This document shows positions 49,462 to 59,344 of a stretch of 64,000 bases of DNA, one piece after another. This DNA comes from Alviniconcha marisindica (taxonomy: Eukaryota; Mollusca; Gastropoda; Provannidae). Position numbers and translations under genes: made by a program. Below the pieces are notes generated by a model, which saw only the letters and a program-made list of their open reading frames with translations, did no database searches and was not told the origin of the DNA. The stretch covers positions 486,001-550,000 of the forward strand of contig JABMCL010002631.1 of assembly GCA_018857735.1 (NCBI GenBank), in the 5' to 3' direction. Numbering within the stretch: the stretch's first letter is position 1; the number at the start of each line of letters is the position of its first letter.

Positions 49462-49785
49462 GTAAACATGGTGCTTAACATCCACAGAAACCATAAGGCT
49501 TATTAGGGACGGGAAGAAGGGGGGGAAGAGGGTATGGAGGTGGGGGAAGAGGGAGAGTATATATATACCAGTCGCTACACTGTCACCACCAGAATGATTC
49601 CTGCATTAACATGGGCAGCGTTGAGAGCCATTTTAATGTTTCAGTAGGAAGTGATGGACAAAGTCACAAGACAGTGTCCACGAACCACAACCTTTTTGAA
49701 GAGAAAGGAGAGCCGAAGCGGTATCGAACCAAAGTTCTTCCGCTTACCAGCCTAATGCCTTACCGCTAGGCCAAACCGACTCTCA
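49462..49785 (-). mobile_element. Full-length tRNA-derived SINE (family A)
   Basis: Read on the minus strand it has a tRNA-like head (TTTGGCCTAGCGGTAAGGCA, then GGTTCGATACC), a body (GTGGTTCGTGGACACTGTCT ... AACATTAAAATGGCTCTCAA), a CTCTTCCCCCACCTCC tract, and a tail ending TTTCTGTGGATGTTAAGCAC. At about 324 bp it is the best consensus-like copy in the window. Box A and B arrangement indicates RNA polymerase III origin. Confidence 0.88.
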
Positions 49786-50163
49786 ATGTGTTGATGAAAG
49801 TGAATTTTATCTTATTTCAAGATTCACAAGTTTTGAAGCAAGGACAATTATAATACAAATGGGCAGGGCTTATCTAATGACATGGACAGTGCTGTGCTTT
49901 TACTGTTTTAGTTCCACACACATCAGTCATTTCAACATTCCAAGGCCAGCCATTACTTTTAAACTGCGTCTTTCTGTTCATGATTTATACCTCTCAAAGC
50001 CCTGCCCCTTTGCCCAAACTGAGATCGACTTTGAAGCTTTCTTCGTTTTTTGTTTGTTTGTATTATTTTGATATTACAATGCACATGTTCATTCTAGTCT
50101 TCATCAATCCTGTTTCCATTTTATGATGTATACACACTCACACACAAATGCAAACGCATGCAT

Positions 50164-50196
<33 letters not shown>

Positions 50197-50334
50197 GACG
50201 CATACATGTATGTAAATGCATTCACAGAGTACAAACACATGCTCAAGAGATCTAAAAATGAAACACACCAAAATAACCTGTGTCATCTTTTTTGATTCAC
50301 AGAACAAATTAATTGCAATACATCCAGTCATCTA

Positions 50335-50430
50335 ACTGAGATGTCATCTGAGTGAAATGTCATCTCAGTGCAATGTCATGTCGGAGGAATGTCATCCTAG
50401 TGGGATCTTATCTTTGTGGCATCATCCCAG
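50335..50430 (+). repeat. Degenerate 17-bp tandem repeat upstream of DET1
   Basis: ATGTCATCT(G/C)AGTG(A/C)A-type units repeat about five times within the presumed first intron or promoter of DET1. Confidence 0.7.
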
Positions 50431-50566
50431 CAGTTGTTGTACTGCAGTATATTTATGCATGTTAATAAAACTCATCTTCACAGCATGACCATGAACGTTT
50501 TGTCTTTCATGCAAAACTGTCCATGAAACATTGAGTAAACTGTACAAGCTCTGTTTTCTTTTGTAG

Positions 50567-50580
50567 TTGAAACCTGGCAG
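50567..50580 (+). other. Candidate 14-nt noncoding microexon of DET1
   Basis: TTGAAACCTGGCAG is preceded by a strong polypyrimidine tract plus AG (TTTTCTTTTGTAG) and followed by GTAAGACT, a near-consensus donor. It lies 111 nt before the next acceptor. It would form part of the 5' UTR. This is prediction from splice motifs only. Confidence 0.4.
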
Positions 50581-50691
50581 GTAAGACTGTCATTCACACT
50601 GTCAGTTCAGTAACTTAAATATGCTGTACTACTACTACAAACTAGAGCTAATAAACAGTTAAAAAATAGCACTGTATTTTATCTTTTTCAG

Positions 50692-51529
50692 GACTACCTA
50701 TTTGCCAGCATCCAGCAGGATGACCAATGTGAAACAATTGTTCCAGACTGGCATGGTCTGTTGGTCTGTTTGACTGCCAAACATGTCGCTACCATTGCAC
50801 ACTTCACTGCAGCAGGAAATACCACATCGAAAAATACCCCCACAGAATGTTGTTCTCAGACTTCGTGAGCGAGAAACATTCTCCGCTCGACCGGGATCAC
50901 ATTTCCATGTGGCTCGGCGGTTCTACAACAATGTGTTCCCCAACTTCACAGTTACCAATGTGGAAAAGCCACCATGCTATCTCAGAAAGTTTTCACCCTC
51001 AGGGAGATACTTTATCGCCTTTTCCCTGGACCAGACAGCATTGGAGATTTACGAGTTCAAGGGGTCAGATGCAGCAGGAGACATGCTGCAAGGTGCTAAG
51101 ACAGAGCATGTGCTGACAGCAACAGGCAATGAGCGCTTTGTGAATGACATCAGACTCCACTTGTTTAACAAATTTTTCACCAAAAAGTCCAGCACCATAC
51201 TTGCCAACAGTGGCGAGCAGCTGAACCGGGAATGCAGCCTGTTCACGTGTGATGGGAAGTATGTGATTGTTGGTGCCGCGAAGGACCTGAATGAGGCGCG
51301 GCACCCGCTCACTGCCAGCATCTTCCGCAACAATGAGGCTGTGACGGGTTTCCGAACGCACGTTGAGACGTACACTTTGAGCGTGGTTGAGCTTGCCACA
51401 GGCCGAGTGACTGACAGCAAGGTTTTCCTTCATGACAAGATATTCCTGTCTCACAACCAGGGCATTTATTTGTACAAGAGCACCCTTGCAGTGCTGTGTG
51501 TTCAGCAACAGTCCATTCACATCTTTCAG
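50692..51529 (+). CDS. DET1: DET1 exon with start codon (residues 1-249)
   Basis: The acceptor TTTTTCAG is at 50684-50691, followed by a 91-nt 5' UTR segment, ATG at 50783 and the donor CAG/GTTTGT after 51529. It encodes the N-terminal beta-propeller-like half, ending QQQSIHIFQ. Reading past the donor gives an apparent 306-residue frame with a hydrophobic tail, which is intron translation. Confidence 0.96.
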
Positions 51530-54500
51530 GTTTGTTGTGCCAGGTTCATCACAGGCACTTACAATGTTGCATGCAGTTCCATTCTTTTGATTAGACTGCT
51601 GTCCTATGCATTACTGCTTTCCTGTCCTGTCACATTTGTGCTGTATTCATGTGTAGAATCTTTTGTCATCAAAACAGGTAATAGAATAATCAATGTTTGG
51701 TAAAATGGTGCCTTTTTCTGGGGGGGGAGGGGGGTTAATTTTTTTATATTATTTGTAAATAGTTAACACCCTTGTAGCACCGTCAGATTTGTTGTGATCC
51801 TTCATTAAATGAGGCTAAAAATATTGTAAACTGTAATAACAATATACTTTATTAATCCCAGTGGGAAATTAAAGCTGTCGTTCGATCGCACAACAAAGAA
51901 CATATCTCAATAATTCTAAATCATGAACCACACGCACATACACACTCTTAGACATACACCCCCTTTCTCTCAATCTGCATACACTAATACTTAGTTATAG
52001 CAAACCCAACATTACCTGGAGTAATGCTTTCTCTGTGTCAAACCAAAACATAAAAACTCTCAAATTAAATGAAAATCATTAGGTTGTAGAACAGTGTTCC
52101 CCATGCTTGCAATGAGCTAGGTTGTTGTTTCTGTTGTTTCAAACAGAAAATAGACCAATCCCTTCTAGGGATGCAAATTATGTAAAAAACAAAACAGGAC
52201 AAAAAACAAGTTAATTGTTATATGTAATAATATATATTTATACAGATCTGTATAATATTGCATAAACTGATCAAGACTGGAGATGAATGTTACTTTGCAA
52301 CACGATATAGTCTTATTCATAGTTTGTAGATCATGTAATATATGCTTTGCCAGGATGCTAATGTGTTTGGGTAAGCACTTTGGGGGGGAGGGGGGAGATA
52401 TGATAGCTAACTAAGCTGTATCTATTATGCCATGCGATTCTACATGTATGCATCCTGTTGATCTTACTCCATCTTTTCAGCCCCAGTCAAAGGCTACAGA
52501 CACGGTTATTATTGGCATCTTACTTTCTCAAACCAGAACATGGGGCGAAAGTAAAATGTTCGCTTGGTTAAAAGAGTTATATATGATCAGGATTCAGCTG
52601 TAGCAATCTTCATGACAGTTGACACTGACATAACAAACTCCATAATTGTAATCCATGAAGTGAGAGTGCAGCTGCTACAGTGGTGGCTAACGCACTGGTA
52701 TTGTAATTAGTATGTCAGCATGTCCAGGTGTGGGGAAGCAGTTGCACATGCTACCTGCTCACCCAGCACTAGGTGCACCTCAGGATTTTTTGGCTTAGGA
52801 ATGCTAACAACCCCACCTCTGAATGATTCTGCCCAGGTGACGGAGGAAGGGACATTTGTGGAGGTGCGAACAATTGGTCGTTTTTGTCATGAAGACGACT
52901 ACTTGGTGCACCAGCAGGGCTTCAGCGGGCAACACCAGGCCTACAAGGAGCAGACCATCAACTCTCTCAAGCATCGCTTGCTTGTTCACCTCTACAGGAA
53001 AGCCGTGGAGTCAGGGGAGGTAACCTACACTATCACTTTTCATGGATACTGTACCGATCAAAGATTTTTGTAACCCAGTTCAATTTCAGGTGGGGAAACA
53101 CACACATATTGGGAAACACACACACATGCACCTACACATAATGCAGCACATTCATACAACATACATTACACACAAATCAGCACTCAAAAAACATCACACG
53201 AGCACCACAACAAAGACCTGACTCACCTACAGTAACTCTCACCTAGCATGTGAGTAAATACAAGGTATACCTTCCACGTTGCACACACACACAAACATGA
53301 ACTCAACACAACCCCTCCTATTTGACAGGCATAACCAATGTTTTTAATTTAATTTAATTTTTTAGTTGAAAATCCTTTTAATCGTTTCTATGAAGGTTTC
53401 CTTTTTTTATTCAGTTGTTTGCCCATTGTCTTAAAATCATGATTTCCTGGACAACTTACCATGCTATACTTGTGCATACCTTGGAGGGGGGGAAAAATGA
53501 CATGGTAAGTATACTAGCTCAACCCAGTTTTAGAGAGAGAAAAACTTAATTTTTAACGGTACAGTATACTGTGTCATACTTGTGCGCGAAGTAAAATATA
53601 TATATATATATATGCATGAGTATGGCATGCTAAGTATGCTATTTAAACCCAATTTTAAAATTTAAACATCTCCGTCATTTGTAGCAGTTCATGTTCCACA
53701 GGCATACACACTGCGGCGCTTCTACCAGTACTTTGACCATTTTCTGGGCCTGCGCATGTGGAAGATGCAGCTGTTGGATGAGAAGCATCTGCTGATCAAG
53801 TATGCATCAGAAGATGTTGTGACTCTACAGATCCAAGACCCCAACTCACAGCCATCCTTCTTCATGGTGTACAACATGGAAACAACGCAAGTGCTGGGTG
53901 TCTACGAAAACACTTCCGAAGAGCTGGCCACTCTGTTTGAAACATTCTGTGATATGTTCCGCAATGCTTCACTGTACTACGAGGTGGGTTGGAGGAGTGG
54001 GTGATGTTGTTAGATGTTGATGTTCCCTGGTAAAGAGCAAACAGCATGCCTGCCTCCTAAGAGTCTCTACCTGGAAACAAAAAGTACTTCTTTTGTATAA
54101 ATATTTGACAAAAAGTACTCTTTTGGGGGGAATAAAAATGATGTCAAAAAGTACTTCTTTTGTATAAAAATTATAAAACAACCAGATGAAGCATGTATGG
54201 ATGATGCACATTTTCCATGTTTACAGGCCGGCTAGCACCTTTGGTTCAGTTCCCCTAAGTTTAAAGGGAGTGAACTGTTGTTGAAGAGGGGTGGCCTGGA
54301 GGTTCCAAGGCCTGTTGCCTGGATCTGGGTTTGCCCTCTTCCCATCCCAGTAAACATTGTAAACATTGCATTCTGCATTTGCTTGGAAAACAGGTGGCGT
54401 GTTCTCAGTCCATGCATCAAGAATTCAGCTTAATACAACAATAGCCACAGTAGTTTATATTGTAAACTAATGATAATGTGTAGGCCAGATTCATTGTTCT

Positions 54501-56755
54501 GGTAACATTCTGTAAAAATTCAACCATTGTTATTATTGTTGTTATTATTATGGCATTTCTGCATGCAGGTGGATTTTGGCTGCTCCTCCTCCAGCAACAG
54601 CCACGCACGACAAATCCAGCAGCGGTTCAGACAGACCATCGTCAATGCCAAGTTTGGAGGTCACCTGGAGGCCACGCGCCGTGTGCTGTCACAGCTGCCC
54701 ATCTCCGCTCAGTCCTACACTAGCTCCCCCTATGTCGACCTCTCGCTGTACAGTTATGACGACAAGTGGGTGTCTGTACTTGAGAGACCCAAGAACTGTG
54801 GTGATCATCCTATTCGGTATGTGTACACACTTCTGATGATGAGTTTCACGTATAATGTGCCATGCAGTAGATGGGTAAATGTGTGGATGCAGTAATCTAA
54901 AGGGATTAAAACAATGCAGAGGATGCTTTTCATTTACCCATTCACTGCCCCAGCCTGTAAAATTTCTGGGCTGAAATGTGCACACATACGCACTCACGCA
55001 CACATGCACACACGCATGCACACACACACACACACACACCTACAGACAGTATATTTTCTGATCATATGACAAATCTGCTTTCGGTATTGTTCATTTTGAT
55101 GAAAATCCTTTCACATGCTAATACAAAAAAACAAAAGCAAAAAGGTTTAAGGATTTCAAATTTTGCTCTTTTGTTGGTTGTTTTTGAGTGACATCATGGC
55201 AGTGAAAGGATTGCTATTGAATACTGAATGTATGGATACAGTAAACTCAAGGGATTAAGACAGTGCTGATGATGCTTTGCATTGTGTATGCAATACCTTT
55301 TTCTTTCATTTTAGTTCTAGTTAACTGCTCCAAAATCAGACACAAAATAAGCAGGTCTATTACACCACTTCAAGCCTAATCATGAGCTGTTTAATGAAAA
55401 TTACACTTGTCTGCCCATGGTTTTGTATTGCACAAGTCTTTGGGTTGTGTGTGGGTTTTTTGTGGGGGGGGGGGGGGGGGGGTGTTGTTGTTGGGGTTTT
55501 TTTTGGGGGGGGTATACTTCATTAGTCTTTTGTGTCAATTTGAGTCATCTTACCTGGGTAAGGCTACAGGAACAATGCAGTTTGTGGGAATTTGGGTCAC
55601 CTTACCTGGCCACAGCAGCCCTAAGAACAGTGCGGTTTGTGGGAGTTTGGGTCACCTTACCTGGCTACAGCAGCCCTAAGAACAGTGCGGTTTGTGGGAA
55701 CTTGGGTCACCTTACCTGGCTACAGCAGCCCTAAGAACAGTGTGGTTTGTGGGAACTTGGGTCACCTTACCTGGCTACAGCAACCCTAAGAACAGTGCGG
55801 TTTGTGGGAACTTGGGTCACCTTACCTGGCTACAGCAGCCCCAAGAACAGTGCAGTTTGTGGGAAATTTGGGTCACCTTACCTGGCTACAGCATCCCTAA
55901 GAACAGTGTGGTTTGTGGGAACTTGGGTCACCTTACCTGGCTACAGCAGCCCTAAGAACAGTGCGGTTTGTGGGACCTTGGGTCACCTTACCTGGCTACA
56001 GCAGCCCTAAGAACAATGCAGTTTGTGGGAAATTTGGGTCACCTTACCTGGCTACAGCATCCCTAAGAACAGTGCGGTTTGTGGGAACTTGGGTCACCTT
56101 ACCTGGCTACAGCAGCCCTAAGAACAGTGCAATTTGTGGGAAATTTGGTTGCCTTACCTGGGTAAGGCTACAGCAGCCCCAAGAACAATGCTACCCTTTC
56201 TGAGTGGTGTGTACAGTATTTTTGTGTGTCCAGACAATGGTATGTCTGCCAGTGTTTGGGATTTTTAACATGTGCACATTTGTTGATGCAAGCAATTGCA
56301 CATGGCGGAAATAAACACCAAAAAAGAATCTGCACCATAAGTTGACTCTAGGAAAAAAATCCCTTGCTGCACTGGGGAATCAAACTTGCATGGGGTTTGC
56401 ATCTGGGTTTTGGTCCAGTGCTGTACCAACTGAGCTATCTTGGTCAGTGCTCTACCAACTGCGCAACCCTGCACCTCTTTCTCTTGCTTTCCCAAGTACA
56501 CAGATGTTTCCTTTTTCTTGGGGTCACTTTTATGGACTTGTTGATCGTCACTGACTTTAACATTCCAGGTTCTACTGCCGGGACTCAGGTCTGCTTCGCT
56601 TCAAGATTTTCACCAGCCATCATCGCCTCCAGCCTTCTTCCTCCAAGCGTCTTGTGGCCTTTGTTTTTCACCCCTTTGAGCCGTTTGCCATCAGTGTGCA
56701 GCGAACTAACCAGGCCTACATGGTCAACTTCCACATACGGCACACAGTCACATAG
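50783..56755 (+). CDS. DET1: DET1 homologue, complete, five coding exons, 548 aa
   Basis: DET1 is a component of the CUL4-DDB1-DDA1 ubiquitin ligase module that recruits COP1 and E2 enzymes; it acts in the nucleus and cytosol. Coding exons are 50783-51529, 52837-53019, 53702-53983, 54569-54816 and 56569-56755. All are GT-AG with agreeing phases and give 548 residues against 550 in human. Conserved strings include [86 protein letters not shown] and the C-terminal [16 protein letters not shown]. The start is the first ATG after an in-frame TGA (50771-50773). Nothing suggests loss of function. Confidence 0.97.
51530..52836. other. DET1 intron 1 (after first coding exon)
   Basis: AT-rich, with G-rich runs at 51720-51734 and 52381-52396. 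No repeat family or further exon was recognised. Confidence 0.75.
52837..53019 (+). CDS. DET1: DET1 coding exon 2 (residues 250-310)
   Basis: The acceptor is TGCCCAG and the donor GAG/GTAACC. Encodes [20 protein letters not shown] ... [21 protein letters not shown]. The loop between these blocks is shorter than in human DET1. Confidence 0.96.
53020..53701. other. DET1 intron 2
   Basis: Carries short CA runs and (TA)n at about 53598-53613, plus a diverged direct repeat around 53470-53520 and 53580-53650 (ATACTTGTGC ... GTAAGTATACTAG / GCTAAGTATGCTA). No coding segment. Confidence 0.7.
53702..53983 (+). CDS. DET1: DET1 coding exon 3 (residues 311-404)
   Basis: The acceptor is TTCCACAG and the donor GAG/GTGGGT. 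Encodes [20 protein letters not shown] ... [16 protein letters not shown], a highly conserved DET1 block. Confidence 0.97.
54075..54180 (+). repeat. Short repeats in DET1 intron 3
   Basis: AAAAAGTACTTCTTTTGTAT occurs at about 54078 and 54146, with a shorter AAAAAGTACTCTTTTG between them. Confidence 0.9.
54569..54816 (+). CDS. DET1: DET1 coding exon 4 (residues 405-486)
   Basis: The acceptor is GCATGCAG and the donor CG/GTATGT (phase 2). Encodes [20 protein letters not shown] ... [20 protein letters not shown] ... [20 protein letters not shown]. Confidence 0.97.
55455..55515 (+). repeat. G-rich tract in DET1 intron 4
   Basis: Two long G runs (about 19 and 8 bases) separated by GTTGTTGTTGGGG and T8. 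The transcript strand is G-rich and could form quadruplexes. It lies just before the minisatellite. Confidence 0.85.
55541..56195 (+). repeat. Minisatellite, about 12 units of 55-57 bp, in DET1 intron 4
   Basis: Each unit reads TTGGGTCACCTTACCTGGCT, then ACAGCAGCCCTAAGAACAGT and GCGGTTTGTGGGAA with few differences. The first and last units carry an extra GGTAAGGCTACAG segment. Units with GGAAATTTGGG recur every three units. Open frames across it (repeated GHLTWLQQP peptide) are by-products. Confidence 0.96.
56200..56470 (-). mobile_element. tRNA-derived SINE (family B) in DET1 intron 4
   Basis: On the minus strand it has TAGCTCAGTTGGTACAGCAC (box A-like, 56418-56437) and CAAGTTTGATTCCCC (box B-like, 56374-56388). 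A body follows whose end (ATACTGTACACACC side, 56210-56240) matches 58550-58600. A second partial A-box lies at 56447-56466. It ends about 100 bp before the DET1 last exon. Confidence 0.75.
56569..56755 (+). CDS. DET1: DET1 last coding exon (residues 487-548) with stop
   Basis: The acceptor is CATTCCAG. It completes the split Arg codon, then encodes [20 protein letters not shown] ... [12 protein letters not shown] and a TAG stop at 56753-56755. The C-terminus aligns with human DET1. Confidence 0.97.
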
Positions 56756-57474
56756 AATGGAAGAACAGGTGTTACTCTCAGGGAAACTGGTTGTTTGTTT
56801 CCCATCGACAGACATTTTGGTGCAGAGATTCTTACAGAACAAACTCTTACCAGTGCATGCACAAGTGGTAAACTGCATGTGAAAATGCAGGATGAACAAA
56901 CTCAAAGCATTACATGCATCATCAGTGAACTGCGCTGAGAAATTCAGAATGCACAGATTTATTTCACTGCATACATCTGCAGCGACTGGCTGTTACTTTT
57001 GCCTGTGTTATGGAATGGAAATACTGATTTCAGCAAACTGACTGATAGCTCCCTGTCACAAAGGGCACGGTGGATCAGAGTTGAGACACTGTCACATGGA
57101 ATGGAAAAGAAAGGGTTGTCTGTCTCTCTGCAAACCGACAGATAATCAGCCCCTTTGCAGTGAAGACTTGATCAGAGAGTTAAGGTACTGTGTTATGGAA
57201 TGGAAATACTGATTTCAGCAAACTGACTGATAGCTCCCTGTCACAAAGGGCACGGTGGATCAGAGTTGAGAGGCTGTCACAGGAATGCAAAAAAAAGAGT
57301 TAGCTCCCTTTGCAGGAACAAATGAATCGGAGTTAAGATACTGTCACCTAGAATGGAAGAAATACTACTAGTACCAATGTAATGTGCGCGTGTTTGCATT
57401 CATGTGTGTAAAGACTTGCTGTCTTTGTGTTGCACATAACAAAGTCCATGGAATCATCTTTATTTAAATAAAAG

Positions 57475-57547
<73 letters not shown>

Positions 57548-57692
57548 TGAATGGGTATGTAAGCAGGAGACAACTGGTCATGCGATTCCTGCATGTGTGT
57601 GTGTGTGTGTGTGACTGGTAAAAAATATGAGCAAGCGAATCATTTGGACTTGATTTCGACCCATTGTTGTGGACTTTATTTGAAGCAATAAA
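56756..57692 (+). promoter_or_regulatory. DET1 3' UTR with direct repeat and polyadenylation signals
   Basis: After the stop there is a direct repeat (GTTATGGAATGGAAATACTG ... GTGGATCAGAGTTGAGA) at about 57007-57090 and 57189-57272. AATAAA hexamers lie at 57467-57472 and 57687-57692. A (CT)33 tract at 57479-57544 separates them. Which signal is used cannot be told from sequence. Confidence 0.55.
57479..57544 (+). repeat. (CT)33 microsatellite
   Basis: An uninterrupted CT run directly after an AATAAA signal of DET1. Confidence 0.98.
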
Positions 57693-57790
57693 GAATCAAA
57701 GTATCTCTCTGTGCACATGACAATAGAGCGAGTGAGACTCAGAGAAACTGTTGTCTTACACACCACAAGCTGACTCCCTGAAAACTGTCC

Positions 57791-58157
57791 AAATGTAGAC
57801 GATATAATAAGACATGTAACATGCCAATGCTGTTCTGAACTCTTGAGACCACCTGGTGAGGAGAGGCCTCACCTGAGTTAAGAAACTGACTTTACAAGTG
57901 TTGGCTGAAGTGTTGCTTTACGTCCACAGAACCGTAGGCTTATTAGGGACAGGAGCCCAGGACGGCCACCTCGACTTTCACACAGCTCCTGGGCTCTGTC
58001 CCTAATAAGCCTACGGTTCTGTGGACGTAAAGCAACACTTCAGCCAACACTTGTAAAGTCAGTTTCTTAACTCAGGTGAGGCCTCTCCTCACCAGGTGGT
58101 CTCAAGAGTTCAGAACAGCATTGGCATGTTACATGTCTTATTATATCGTCTACATTT
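57791..58157. repeat. Nearly perfect 367-bp palindrome
   Basis: The left arm 57791-57962 (172 bp) and right arm 57987-58157 (171 bp) are reverse complements over their full length except for one extra base (GGACAGGAGCCC against GGACAGAGCCC). The loop is 24 bp. The inner part of each arm is a family A SINE tail (GTTGCTTTACGTCCACAGAA); the outer part is unique DNA. Flanks outside the arms do not match each other and no target duplication is visible. Confidence 0.97.
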
Positions 58158-58205
58158 GTCTTTACAAAACCGGGATTAAAAGTAACCATCACAACTGAAT
58201 AAGTA

Positions 58206-58346
58206 ACTAAACATGGTGTTTAACGTCCACAGAAACCATAATGCTTATTGGGTAGGGGGGAGGGGGTACGGAGGTGGGGGAAGACGGACCTGTCGCTACA
58301 CTGTCACCACCAGTGACTCATGCATTAAGATGGGCAATCACAGCTG
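58206..58346 (-). mobile_element. SINE family A, 3' part
   Basis: TAAACATGGTGTTTAACGTC, then CACAGAAACCATAATGCTTA, a G-rich tract and TGCATTAAGATGGGCA. It is a minus-strand copy of the tail type seen at 49.46 kb. Confidence 0.82.
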
Positions 58347-58539
58347 ATGTAGACATGTAACAACAGATGACCAAAACAAGTCTGAAACTTTACTGGTAGT
58401 CACAAGGAACAATTTCCGACACTAGAGATACATCAAGTTACATCCCTTACATGGAGTTACATGCCCTACTGAAACTGCTGGTTGCCGGATGGGTTTCACT
58501 TTGAGTGCCCAAAACAAACACAAGCACGGTTCGAGGCTA

Positions 58540-58702
58540 GCTAACCTAGTGTGTGCTGTATTTTTGTGTGTGTGTGTGTCCAAACAATGGTATGGCTGCC
58601 AATGCTTGGATTTGTGTGTGTGTGTGTGTGTGTGACTTTTTTTTTTAGTATCGAGCGCAGATGTTAACGCATACGATTGCACACGGGGGTTGTATGCTTG
58701 GA

Positions 58703-58737
<35 letters not shown>

Positions 58738-58880
58738 CTTTTTTTTTTTAGTATCGAGCGCAGATGTTAACGCATACGATTGCACACGGGGGGTGTACGA
58801 ACATCGAAAGAGAGTTTGCACTGAAGCTTGCCTCTAGGGAAAAGCATCCCTTGCCGGGGCTGTGACTCGAGTAACATTTG
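58540..58880 (-). mobile_element. SINE family B copy with internal tandem duplication
   Basis: Shares TGTATTTTTGTGTGT, CAAACAATGGTATGGCTGCC and AGGGAAAAGCATCCCTTGC-type strings with 56210-56375. A 90-bp part (GCTTGGATTTGTGTGTG ... CGCATACGATTGCACACGGG) is duplicated at 58605-58687 and 58698-58790, expanded by TG and T runs. Confidence 0.75.
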
Positions 58881-58944
58881 CGTCAGTAACAAATGCAGCA
58901 TTGGTCTGCCTCTACGCATCTTGGTACAGCGAACGTGTTATGCC

Positions 58945-59310
58945 GTGAGCAGACGTGGCCTAGCGGTAATATGGGGCTTGGGTTGGTAACTGAACGGACC
59001 GGCGATGTCGGTTCGATTCCCCTCTTCTACGGCTCTTCTTTGTCTCTGATAGATCTGGTTTTGTGGACAGTTGTGATTTTGTTCCTCAAAATTAAGCGAA
59101 ACATTAAAAGGGGTTTCATCTTGCCCAGCCGGCAGTGCCCATCTTGATGCAGAATCATTCTGTCAGTGACAGCGTAGCGTTAGGTATGGCTCTTCCCCCC
59201 TCCCTCTTTTCCGCCCTTTCCAGAGATTCCAGAAGGTTGGGGGAAGGGGGGTGGGGACCAACGTTCTGGAATCTCGGTCCCCGCCAGTACCTGCCCTGAG
59301 CGTATGGAGC
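58945..59310 (+). mobile_element. SINE family A variant with tRNA-like head
   Basis: GTGGCCTAGCGGTAATATGG and GGTTCGATTCCCC form the head. A body (GAAACATTAAAAGGGGTTTC), CATCTTGATGCAGAATCATT and TCTCGGTCCCCGCCAGTACC follow. The ending differs from the 49.46-kb copy and matches 29.4 and 60.5 kb. Confidence 0.82.
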
Positions 59311-59344
59311 GGTAAACAAGTGTCAAACGAACGTGTTATCAGCG

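Noticed and set aside
51530..51703. Extension of the DET1 first coding exon to a 306-residue protein with a hydrophobic tail
   Set aside because: The extension is intron sequence past a CAG/GTTTGT donor. The next exon continues the conserved DET1 sequence in frame.
55407..56203. Repeat protein with GHLTWLQQP units
   Set aside because: All three frames across the minisatellite are open in pieces, and it lies inside a DET1 intron.
56360..56455. Functional tRNA gene on the minus strand in DET1 intron 4
   Set aside because: The tRNA-like boxes continue into a repeated body shared with 58.55-58.88 kb, so it is a second SINE family.
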